Shown: positions 1 through 4,973 of the stretch, piece after piece
Layout: every line of letters begins with the position of its first letter
How positions within the stretch are numbered: position 1 is the stretch's first letter
Source of the DNA: DAOTWP01 sp034435675
GTDB lineage: Bacteria > Chloroflexota > Anaerolineae > Aggregatilineales > Phototrophicaceae
Reading direction: 5' to 3'
Assembly (NCBI GenBank): GCA_034435675.1
Contig: DAOTWP010000067.1
Coordinates: forward strand, 1-6,673
DNA: 6,673 bases
Notes under the pieces: model-generated
Told to the model about the DNA's origin: nothing
Seen by the model: only the letters and a program-made list of their open reading frames with translations
Databases searched by the model: none
Made by a program: the position numbers and the translations under genes

Positions 1-1279
1 ATTCCTGCACTGTTGGGCGTCCGTAGGTCAGTGTGCCTGTTTTGTCGAAGGCAAAGACTCGCGTTCCCGCCAGCGCTTCCAGATGCGCGCCGCCTTTAAT
101 CAACACGCCGCGCCGCGCCGCCGCTGTAATGGCGCTGATCACGGTGACCGGCGTGCTGATGACCAGCGCGCAGGGGCAGGCGATCACCAGAATGGTCAGC
201 GCACGGTAGAGCCAGCCGTGTTGATCAGGTGTGTCGTAGAAAGGCGCGGCGACCAGCAGCGGCGGCAGCAGCGCTACTGCTGCTGCAATGAGTACCATTG
301 CCGGAGTGTAATAATGAGCAAACCGGTCAATCAGACGCTGGCTGCGGGCGCGCATATTTTGTGACGCTTCTACAAGCTGAATGATCCGGCTGAGGGTGTT
401 GTCCTGCGCCAGCCGGGTCACGCGCACTTCCAGCAAGCCTTCGCCGTTGACGCTGCCCGCATAAACTTCTGCGCCGGGGGCTTTGTAGACCGGCGTGCTT
501 TCCCCGGTGATGGGCGCCTGATTGATGCTGCTTTCGCCCGCCAGCACCGCCCCATCCATCGGAATACGTTCACCCGGCATAACGCTGATGATGTCATCAA
601 CGCGCAGTTCCTCCACCGGGACCAGTGTTGTGCCATCAGCCGTCTTGCGGAATGCCTGTGCCGGGGCAAGTTCCATCAACCCTTGCAGGCTGCTGCGGGC
701 GCGGTCTGCGGTGTAGCCTTCCAGCGCCTCTCCCACGGCGAACAGGAAGATTACCGTCGCGGCTTCCAGCGTTTCCCCAATCAGTAGTGCGCCAATGGCA
801 GCAATGGTCATCAGCAGGTTGATGTTGAAATCGTGGTTGATGAGCAGATTGCGCAGTCCACTGCGGGTAATCGGGTAGAGCGCGACTGCCAGCGCCACCG
901 TGAATAATCCATCTGCGAAGGTCTGTGGCAACCCCAGCAGGCTGGCGATCAGCGTGACGAGCATCAGCGCTCCGCCTGCCAGTGCCAGCCGTGTTTCGGT
1001 TTGTTTCAGCAGGTAGTGCAAAAACCCGATTATACCGCCGCTGCTGCCTGCGCCACTGCGCGGTTCGAGAGCGTGCTGCGGCAGCACTGCCTTGAACCCC
1101 AGCGCCGCTACACGTGCCTGCACGTCCGCAGCGCTGACACTGCCATCGACATGGAGCTTTGCTGAGAAGAAATCAACCCGTGCCTCCCTGACCCCCACCA
1201 GTGACGCAACGCCCTGTTCCACCTCGCGCGCGCAGTTGGTGCAGTCCAAGCCTTCAAGCAGATATATTGTGTCAGCCAT
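1..1279 (-). CDS. cadA: Heavy-metal translocating P-type ATPase, Zn/Cd/Pb class (partial, C-terminus beyond left edge)
   Basis: An inner-membrane P1B ATPase that exports soft divalent metals from the cytoplasm at the cost of ATP. I translated the minus strand; 426 codons are visible and the frame is open to the edge. Seen in order: an N-terminal metal-binding domain with GLDCTNCA (Cys13 and Cys16); hydrophobic helices from about residue 80; a helix with NINLLMTIAAIGALLIGE, which resembles CadA/ZntA rather than copper pumps; the actuator motif TGES at 258-261; the membrane metal site Cys-Pro-Cys at 368-370 inside VIACPCALV; and the phosphorylation motif DKTGTLT with Asp412. About 300 residues (rest of the P domain, N domain, last two helices) lie outside the window. 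The ATG at 1279 has AGGA 8 nt upstream. Family and Zn/Cd/Pb class are firm; the exact metal is inferred. The usual ArsR/MerR-type regulator is not in the window. Confidence 0.95.
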   Translation of the reverse strand, partial: MADTIYLLEGLDCTNCAREVEQGVASLVGVREARVDFFSAKLHVDGSVSAADVQARVAALGFKAVLPQHALEPRSGAGSSGGIIGFLHYLLKQTETRLALAGGALMLVTLIASLLGLPQTFADGLFTVALAVALYPITRSGLRNLLINHDFNINLLMTIAAIGALLIGETLEAATVIFLFAVGEALEGYTADRARSSLQGLMELAPAQAFRKTADGTTLVPVEELRVDDIISVMPGERIPMDGAVLAGESSINQAPITGESTPVYKAPGAEVYAGSVNGEGLLEVRVTRLAQDNTLSRIIQLVEASQNMRARSQRLIDRFAHYYTPAMVLIAAAVALLPPLLVAAPFYDTPDQHGWLYRALTILVIACPCALVISTPVTVISAITAAARRGVLIKGGAHLEALAGTRVFAFDKTGTLTYGRPTVQE

Positions 1280-1303
1280 AGCGCATGTCCTGTTAGAGAC
1301 TGT

Positions 1304-1338
1304 GTATCAATATATGAGTAAGTAATCGCTTATGATAC
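1304..1338. promoter_or_regulatory. Possible operator dyad over the ATPase -10 and start site
   Basis: GTATCA (1304-1309) and TGATAC (1333-1338) form a 6-bp inverted repeat spaced by 23 nt, in AT-rich DNA that covers the predicted -10 and transcription start. An imperfect inner dyad (ATATGAG facing CTTATGAT) lies in the same stretch. Metal-efflux ATPases are often repressed by ArsR/SmtB-type sensors at AT-rich dyads in this position. The match is short and does not identify the regulator. Confidence 0.25.
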
Positions 1339-1360
1339 CTTTAGCGTAGCATATCTTCAA
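1332..1360 (-). promoter_or_regulatory. Sigma70-like promoter of the metal ATPase gene
   Basis: On the minus strand, TTGAAG (1355-1360) is followed after exactly 17 nt by TATCAT (1332-1337). This matches the -35/-10 consensus at four and five of six positions respectively. Transcription would begin near 1325, giving a leader of about 45 nt before the ATG at 1279. The promoter lies between the terminator of the upstream small genes and the ATPase, which fits a separately controlled metal-efflux gene. Confidence 0.5.
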
Positions 1361-1390
1361 AAAATTGTCACCCTGCCAGGCTGCCCGACC

Positions 1391-1429
1391 AACAAAAAGC
1401 GGTGTACAGCACCGCTGTGTACACCGCTT
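1391..1429 (-). terminator. Strong intrinsic terminator closing the small-gene run
   Basis: A perfect 12-bp stem, AAGCGGTGTACA (1397-1408) against TGTACACCGCTT (1418-1429), with a 9-nt loop. On the minus strand it is followed by a T5 tract then GTT (1391-1398). It sits 34 nt past the stop codon of the last small gene and before the ATPase promoter, so it separates the two units. Confidence 0.88.
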
Positions 1430-1462
1430 GGGAGTTGGATCAGATATGCGATTGTCATGGGG

Positions 1463-1681
1463 TTAGTGCCCCGCTTCAAGCACCCGTGTTTCTGCGTACA
1501 GTTCGTCAACCGGCTGCTCCCAGCGTTCCGTCTGCCGGTTCACCTGTGCGCGCACCCAGGCGAAGGGACGCATGCGTGCGGGTTCGCGCCGTGCTTCGCG
1601 CACCAAACGCCGTTTTGCCGCCTGCTGAAGCAGGTCATTCCGGTACGCGATGTTGATCTGAAAGTGATTCAGGTTCATCAT
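1463..1681 (-). CDS. Small uncharacterised helical protein (72 aa), third of three related genes
   Basis: I do not recognise a named family. The protein is 72 residues, rich in Arg, Glu, Gln and Ala, with no signal peptide or membrane segment, so it is probably cytoplasmic. Residues 6-32 read as an amphipathic helix: Phe, eight residues on Asp-Leu, then Ala, Leu and Glu-Ala. The same spacing occurs without gaps in the 76-aa protein encoded just upstream (F0, D9, L10, A14, L19, E22, A23). The C-terminal half is different and carries WVRAQVNRQTERWEQ. The first of two adjacent ATGs is chosen because AGGAG (1693-1697) ends 11 nt before it. It is the last gene before the terminator at 1391-1429. 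That the gene is real is supported by its Shine-Dalgarno sequence, terminator and similarity to its neighbour; function is unknown. Confidence 0.72.
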   Translation of the reverse strand: MMNLNHFQINIAYRNDLLQQAAKRRLVREARREPARMRPFAWVRAQVNRQTERWEQPVDELYAETRVLEAGH

Positions 1682-1749
1682 GAGATTGTCATCTCCTGGT
1701 TAGTTCATGCTGTTCTGTTTGTGTGCTGCGGTGTAGCCATCCCGACAGG

Positions 1750-1980
1750 TTAAACACCCTGCAGGGTGGTGTCTGGCGTATAAGCGCTGGTCCGCGCCTG
1801 TGCCTGGAGCTGCGCGCCCCACTGCTCCAGCCTGCGCCCCAGTGTTGCCAGGGCATCGTTTGTCCAGCTATGGCGCGCCTTGTGTGCCTCGTGTGCTAGC
1901 TGCTGGCGCTGCGCTGCGCGCTGCAAGTCCTGCTGGCGCTGCTGGTGTGCCAGAAAATCGGTATTCGTCCAGGTAGACAT
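1750..1980 (-). CDS. Small uncharacterised helical protein (76 aa), tandem paralogue
   Basis: No named family recognised. A soluble 76-aa protein, very rich in Gln and Ala. It has an N-terminal helix with TDFLAHQQRQQDLQRAAQRQ and a second conserved block, GRRLEQWGAQLQAQ, at about residues 48-61, followed by a polar tail. It aligns along most of its length with the protein encoded just upstream (2058-2285), which has GRRLAQWGTQLQAQ in the same place, so the two genes are tandem duplicates. An ATG exists five codons further upstream (1995). The ATG at 1980 is preferred because GGAG (1990-1993) lies 9 nt before it and overlaps the upstream ATG region. The gap to the next gene is 68 nt with no terminator, so co-transcription is likely. 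The predicted fold is two helices, perhaps a helical hairpin (inference). Confidence 0.75.
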   Translation of the reverse strand: MSTWTNTDFLAHQQRQQDLQRAAQRQQLAHEAHKARHSWTNDALATLGRRLEQWGAQLQAQARTSAYTPDTTLQGV

Positions 1981-2140
1981 GGTTGTGTTCTCCATGTGAC
2001 TGCGGTTTGCTGCCGCAGAGATATTCGTGACTAAACGCTTTGCCGGAAGGCAGTCAATCAGGCTTGGTGCGTCCGGGTTTCACGGACAGCACTGTTCTGT
2101 GCCTGAAGCTGCGTTCCCCACTGTGCCAGCCTGCGCCCCA
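1798..2140. repeat. Diverged direct repeat within the duplicated small genes
   Basis: The segment 1798-1841 matches 2097-2140 at 39 of 44 positions without gaps. It encodes the shared block GRRL-x-QWG-x-QLQAQ of the two paralogous proteins. Identity falls off sharply on one side (from 1842 and 2141). This is a 299-bp-offset tandem gene duplication rather than a mobile element. No terminal repeats or transposase accompany it. Confidence 0.7.
2000..2018. other. Hairpin between the two paralogous small genes
   Basis: CTGCGG (2000-2005) and CCGCAG (2013-2018) form a perfect 6-bp stem with a 7-nt loop. On the minus strand it lies 19 nt before the start codon at 1980 and just before its Shine-Dalgarno sequence. 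No T tract follows, so it is not a terminator. It could affect mRNA stability or translation of the second gene. Confidence 0.4.
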
Positions 2141-2285
2141 CCTGCACCAGCGCGGCATTCTGCAAACCCTGTACCAAACCGGCAGAACCGGGCTGGCGAG
2201 CTGCCTGCGCCTGACGACGTGCTTCCGCCGAATGCTGTGCATCGCGCTGGCACTGCTGGTGAACCTGGAAATCCTTGCTATTCAT
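2058..2285 (-). CDS. Small uncharacterised helical protein (75 aa), tandem paralogue, first of the run
   Basis: No named family recognised. It is a 75-aa Gln/Ala/Arg-rich soluble protein, beginning MNSKDFQVHQQCQRD and carrying VGRRLAQWGTQLQAQ in its second half. Both blocks match the downstream paralogue at 1750-1980. The frame stays open for 24 more codons upstream (to 2357). The start at 2285 is chosen because AGGAG (2296-2300) sits 10 nt before it and because similarity to the paralogue begins there. The gap to the next gene is 77 nt and includes a hairpin. I find no convincing promoter just upstream. Transcription could come from an unrecognised promoter in 2286-2593 or from read-through of the terminator at 2594-2624. 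Confidence 0.72.
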   Translation of the reverse strand: MNSKDFQVHQQCQRDAQHSAEARRQAQAARQPGSAGLVQGLQNAALVQVGRRLAQWGTQLQAQNSAVRETRTHQA

Positions 2286-2593
2286 GGTTGTTGTGCTCCT
2301 CGCATTGCGGTCGCTGGTACCCGGCAGACAGGCGTGCGTTATGACGACGCATGCCACTACCGGGAAACGGGTAAGCTAGAATCGGACTGTGGGCGAGCAG
2401 CGTCCCCGTTCACCCCGAAGGGCTGCGGGCTGATGGTCAGGAGCTTGCTGAATGTGCATGCCATCTCTGCACATTGAGACCGTGCAACATGTCTACCCTG
2501 CGGCTTGAGCTGCCAGTTGCGGGTCACCATGTCGGCGGCGCTGGCTGCTGGCGGATGTGCCAGTGTGTTGCGCGCGGCGACCTGTGTGGGGAC
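2286..2593. other. Gene-free stretch between the microgene unit and the small-gene run
   Basis: These 308 bases hold no gene I can support on either strand. The open frames crossing them have low-complexity, arginine- and cysteine-rich translations, no Shine-Dalgarno sequence and no resemblance to the neighbouring small proteins. I looked for tRNA-like T-arms and found none. A short CCC-TTCG-GGG hairpin is present near 2415-2425. The stretch should contain the promoter of the small-gene run, but I see no good -35/-10 pair. It may hold a decayed gene or an unrecognised RNA. Confidence 0.4.
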
Positions 2594-2624
2594 AAAAAAC
2601 CGCAGGGCGTTTACACCTGCGGTT
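2594..2624 (-). terminator. Strong intrinsic terminator of the microgene unit
   Basis: A perfect 9-bp stem, AACCGCAGG (2598-2606) against CCTGCGGTT (2616-2624), with a 9-nt loop. On the minus strand a T6 run (2594-2599, overlapping the stem base) follows. The plus-strand side has no T run, so the direction is clear. It lies 30 nt past the stop codon of the 29-codon ORF. Confidence 0.85.
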
Positions 2625-2654
2625 GGTTTGCTTATCCAGGAGAATCTCGGCTGG

Positions 2655-2744
2655 TTAGCAGAAGGCAGGCGCAATACGATATGCAGGCAGTTCGATCCCG
2701 GCAATGCCGATGTGCCACAGAGTTCCCATGTTGAGCTTCACCAT
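2655..2744 (-). CDS. Microprotein of 29 aa in its own transcription unit
   Basis: I do not recognise this peptide. It is 29 residues, mostly hydrophobic with few charges. It starts MVKLNMGTLWHIG and ends GIELPAYRIAPAFC, with a single C-terminal Cys. The hydrophobic centre is too short and broken for a clear membrane helix. Support for translation: AGGA (2753-2756) lies 8 nt before the ATG, a promoter lies upstream (2823-2852), and a strong terminator lies 30 nt after the stop. An in-frame ATG at 2771 would give 38 residues but has no Shine-Dalgarno sequence. Alternatives are a leader peptide or a small RNA of about 220 nt whose ORF is incidental. No enzymatic, toxin or peptide-modification gene sits beside it to suggest a role. 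Confidence 0.5.
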   Translation of the reverse strand: MVKLNMGTLWHIGIAGIELPAYRIAPAFC

Positions 2745-2791
2745 TGCGCCATTCCTTTCTACATAACTCATTACGTTCGAGATTTTTGTGT

Positions 2792-2813
2792 GCGTTTGAG
2801 AATTCTTAAACGC
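2792..2813. promoter_or_regulatory. 22-bp near-palindrome at the start of the microgene transcript
   Basis: Arms GCGTTT and AAACGC flank a central GAATTC. Of 22 positions all are symmetric except one mismatched pair (the 7th and 16th bases). It begins about 3 nt past the predicted transcription start. That position suits a repressor operator, and as RNA it could also form a 5' hairpin. The binding protein is unknown. Confidence 0.45.
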
Positions 2814-2822
2814 GACATTTAC

Positions 2823-2852
2823 AGGTTATCACGGTTCAGGGCGGTCTGTCAA
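2823..2852 (-). promoter_or_regulatory. Promoter of the microgene unit
   Basis: On the minus strand a perfect TTGACA (2847-2852) is followed after 18 nt by TAACCT (2823-2828), preceded by TGA in the extended -10 position. GATAAC at 16-nt spacing is an alternative -10. Transcription would start near 2816 and give a leader of about 70 nt. It faces away from the nusB promoter, so the two units are divergent. Confidence 0.6.
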
Positions 2853-2872
2853 GCACTTTGAGAATCGTCTTT

Positions 2873-2881
2873 TGTTAAAAT
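2873..2881 (+). promoter_or_regulatory. Possible extended -10 promoter of the nusB operon
   Basis: TGT followed by TAAAAT (2876-2881, five of six matches) forms an extended -10 element. No good -35 is visible at 16-18 nt. The start would be near 2888, leaving a leader of about 70 nt before the GTG at 2957. The site lies 20 nt from the -35 of the divergent microgene promoter, so the two may influence each other. Confidence 0.35.
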
Positions 2882-2956
2882 TTCGAGTAGACTGAATCTA
2901 TGGGAACTTAACACTCCTACGGTATCCTTTGAGGGGAAGACGGTAAAGGCAGCTGC

Positions 2957-3502
2957 GTGACATTGGAACACCTACCCGATTTTGACTCTGAGCGTGACGA
3001 ATATGATGTTGAAGTCATTGAACATCAGGTCACTGACAATGATCGTGCCCTGTCCCGGCGAATTGCGCTGCAAGTCCTGTATGAAGTGGACAGTGTTAAG
3101 CACGCCGTCGGTGAAGTGCTGGCGCGGCGCATCCAGGCACAGGAGGCGCGGCGGCGGGTTGCCAGTTATGCCACGACGCTGGTTAGCGGAGTGCTGGAAC
3201 ATCGCCAGCGCCTTGATGACCTGATTCAGCGTTTTGCCCCGGAATTCCCGCTGGAACAGGTTGCCATCATTGACCGCAACATTCTCCGGATGGCAATCTA
3301 CGAATTCGCTATTCTCGACAGCATTCCGGTAGGTGTTGCCATTGACCAGGCAGTTGAACTTGCCGGATTGTTCGGTGCGGAAAGTACACCGCGTTTTGTG
3401 AACGGGGTGCTGGGCAGCCTTTCCGGGGATGAGGCAGGGGTGCGCCATCAGCTCAGCTCCAATGATCTGGAAGGCAAATCTGGCGCAAATGGAGATGTTT
3501 AG
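2957..3502 (+). CDS. nusB: Transcription antitermination factor NusB
   Basis: NusB binds boxA RNA together with NusE (ribosomal protein S10) and supports antitermination on rRNA operons. The 181-aa protein is slightly longer than usual because of an acidic N-terminal leader of about 30 residues. The all-helical NusB domain runs from about residue 30 to 155. It starts ALSRRIALQVLYEVD (31-45), continues with AIIDRNILRMAIYEF (103-117), and closes with PVGVAIDQAVELAGLFG (124-140) and RFVNGVLGSL (146-155), all hallmark positions. A polar tail follows. The start is GTG with AAAGG 7 nt upstream; a stronger GAGGGGA is about 20 nt away, too distant to serve. It is the first gene of a probable operon with the Tat-like gene 2 nt downstream. 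Confidence 0.93.
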   Translation: MTLEHLPDFDSERDEYDVEVIEHQVTDNDRALSRRIALQVLYEVDSVKHAVGEVLARRIQAQEARRRVASYATTLVSGVLEHRQRLDDLIQRFAPEFPLEQVAIIDRNILRMAIYEFAILDSIPVGVAIDQAVELAGLFGAESTPRFVNGVLGSLSGDEAGVRHQLSSNDLEGKSGANGDV

Positions 3503-3504
3503 CC

Positions 3505-3978
3505 GTGAATATTCTGGGTATTGGTGGTTGGGAACTGCTGGTAATCTTCATCATCATGCTGGTGATTGCCGGACCAAAGCGCATGATTCGCTGGTCGTAT
3601 CAACTGGGGCTGCTGATCGGCAAACTGCGCCGGATGTGGGAAGAAGCGGTTGACCTGATGCAGAAGGAACTGGACGAATCTGGTGTTGATGTGAAGTTGC
3701 CCAAACAGCCGCCTACCCCGCAGACGCTGCGTAACGAGGTTAACCGGAAACTGAGCAGCACATGGAACCAGGCGACCAAGCCGCTGCAGGAATCGCTGAA
3801 TGAAGTGCGCAGCGTGGGACAGCAGGTGAACCAGGCTGCGCAGGGCAAACCCGCGCAGGATGCGCCCATCACGGCGCCTGTTAGCCTGCCCGCCGGATCC
3901 CCTGACGCCCCCGCCGGTTTTGGTACATGGAACGCCGGCGCGACCACTGGTGACGATCAGGGCACAAAGAACCGCTAA
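3505..3978 (+). CDS. tatB: Sec-independent translocase protein of the TatA/TatB family (TatB-like)
   Basis: A membrane subunit of the twin-arginine pathway, which exports folded proteins. The 157-aa protein has the family layout: a short N-terminus, one membrane helix (about residues 8-22, WELLVIFIIMLVIAG), the Gly-Pro hinge (23-24), then an amphipathic helix rich in Arg, Lys and Glu (25-58). The rest is a polar, Pro/Ala/Gln-rich cytoplasmic tail. The early Glu10 in GGWELL and the long tail resemble TatB more than TatA, although the usual GPKKLPELG pattern is altered to GPKRMIRWS. So the family is firm and the TatB label is inferred. The GTG start lies 2 nt after the nusB stop, with GGAG inside the end of nusB 10 nt upstream, which implies translational coupling. 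No tatC is present in the window. Confidence 0.85.
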   Translation: MNILGIGGWELLVIFIIMLVIAGPKRMIRWSYQLGLLIGKLRRMWEEAVDLMQKELDESGVDVKLPKQPPTPQTLRNEVNRKLSSTWNQATKPLQESLNEVRSVGQQVNQAAQGKPAQDAPITAPVSLPAGSPDAPAGFGTWNAGATTGDDQGTKNR

Positions 3979-4017
3979 AGCATCGGGGCACTCATCCTGA
4001 AGGGGGCAGAATTCACG

Positions 4018-4920
4018 GTGGAGACCGCGAAGAAGATTTGTATTTACGGCGCGCCAATGGATCTTGGGCAAAGTCGGCGCGGTGTTGATATGGGACCTAG
4101 CGCAATTCGTTATGCCGGGTTGCAGCACCGTTTGGAACAGATCGGCTGGAATGTTATTGACTGCGGCAATGTCGATGCCCCCGTCACAGAAACCGTGCAT
4201 GACAAGCCGCTGCCAGAGGGCAAAGCCTATAACGCTTATGCGGTGGCTCAGGTCTGCCAGTCCGTTTATGACCGGATGACAGAAACCCTCGACGCGGGGC
4301 AAACGGCGATTTTTCTGGGTGGGGATCACAGCATGGCGCTGGGCACGGTAGCGGCGTTTTTGAACCGTCCCGGCAGAGGCGGTGTCATCTGGGTTGATGC
4401 ACACGGCGATTTTAATACCCCGCTAACCTCCCCTTCCGGGAATGTGCATGGCATGGTGGTCAGCCATCTGATGGGTATGGGATCAAAACTGCTGATGATT
4501 GGCGAACGGCGGCTCAGTCCCGATCAAATTGTGATGATTGGTATCCGTGACCTTGATGATGATGAACGCGCTGCCCTGCGGGAAAGCGGCATCAAGGTGC
4601 TGACCATGCGCGATATTGACGAAAACGGCATGGCAGCAGTCGTCAAAGAGGCGCTGCGGGCGCTGCGCGGCGCCACGTCGATCCACGTCAGTTTCGATAT
4701 GGACTCGCTTGATCCATCCATTGCGCCTGGTGTAGGAACACCGGTGCTGGGCGGGTTGCGTTATCGTGAAGCGCATCTGCTAATGGAAATGCTGCACGAT
4801 GATGGGCGGGTGGGTTCGCTCGATATAGTGGAGGTGAATCCTATCCTTGATATTGGCAACCGCACTGCGGAAGTTGCCGTTGAATTGGCAGCGAGTCTGT
4901 TCGGTCAGCGGATCATTTAG
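4018..4920 (+). CDS. rocF: Arginase (L-arginine to L-ornithine and urea)
   Basis: A cytoplasmic binuclear manganese hydrolase of the ureohydrolase family. The 300-aa length is typical. All metal ligands can be seen: His104 in GGDHS (101-105), Asp127, His129 and Asp131 in WVDAHGDFNT (125-134), and Asp227 and Asp229 in SFDMDSLDP (225-233). The substrate region SGNVHGM (140-146), with Ser140, Asn142 and His144, and Asn133 are the set typical of true arginases rather than agmatinases. Glu272 in DIVEVNP corresponds to the guanidinium-binding Glu. Early RRGVDMGPSAIR (20-31) is also characteristic. The GTG start has an AAGGGGG-type Shine-Dalgarno 8-9 nt upstream. It follows the Tat-like gene by 39 nt with no terminator. 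Neither ornithine aminotransferase nor urease is in the window, so the pathway it feeds is not visible. Confidence 0.94.
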   Translation: METAKKICIYGAPMDLGQSRRGVDMGPSAIRYAGLQHRLEQIGWNVIDCGNVDAPVTETVHDKPLPEGKAYNAYAVAQVCQSVYDRMTETLDAGQTAIFLGGDHSMALGTVAAFLNRPGRGGVIWVDAHGDFNTPLTSPSGNVHGMVVSHLMGMGSKLLMIGERRLSPDQIVMIGIRDLDDDERAALRESGIKVLTMRDIDENGMAAVVKEALRALRGATSIHVSFDMDSLDPSIAPGVGTPVLGGLRYREAHLLMEMLHDDGRVGSLDIVEVNPILDIGNRTAEVAVELAASLFGQRII

Positions 4921-4932
4921 TAGAATATCTGT

Positions 4933-4962
4933 TTGACGCTCGACCATTACCCGGAATATATA
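4933..4962 (+). promoter_or_regulatory. Possible near-leaderless promoter before the deoxynucleoside kinase
   Basis: TTGACG (4933-4938) is followed after 18 nt by TATATA (4957-4962). A start 7-8 nt further on would fall about 4-5 nt before the ATG at 4974, giving an almost leaderless mRNA. This fits the lack of a good Shine-Dalgarno sequence there. Confidence 0.35.
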
Positions 4963-4973
4963 CAAGCAAGCTC

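Noticed and set aside
2040..2053. TGCC-GGAA-GGCA mini-hairpin with a GNRA-type loop
   Set aside because: A 4-bp stem of this kind is expected by chance in DNA of this composition, and nothing positional supports it.
2040..2477. 145-codon plus-strand open frame (and neighbours at 2027-2344 and 2505-2861)
   Set aside because: Cys- and Arg-rich translations opposite the better supported small minus-strand genes, with no Shine-Dalgarno sequence.
2360..2480. Possible tRNA, because a CGATTC-like T-loop word is present on the minus strand
   Set aside because: The seven-base T-loop does not sit between pairable arms, and no acceptor or anticodon stem could be found around it.
2357..2704. 115-codon minus-strand open frame overlapping the 29-codon ORF and its terminator
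   Set aside because: It would run through a strong minus-strand terminator, lacks a Shine-Dalgarno sequence and has a composition unlike a folded protein.
2972..3448. 158-codon minus-strand open frame opposite nusB
   Set aside because: It mirrors nusB, which has unmistakable NusB motifs. No Shine-Dalgarno sequence or motif supports the antisense frame.
3499..4404. Long open frame of 301 codons on the minus strand
   Set aside because: It lies wholly opposite the Tat-like and arginase genes, which show clear family motifs. Its translation is rich in Arg, His and Gln with no recognisable domain, so it is an antisense shadow.
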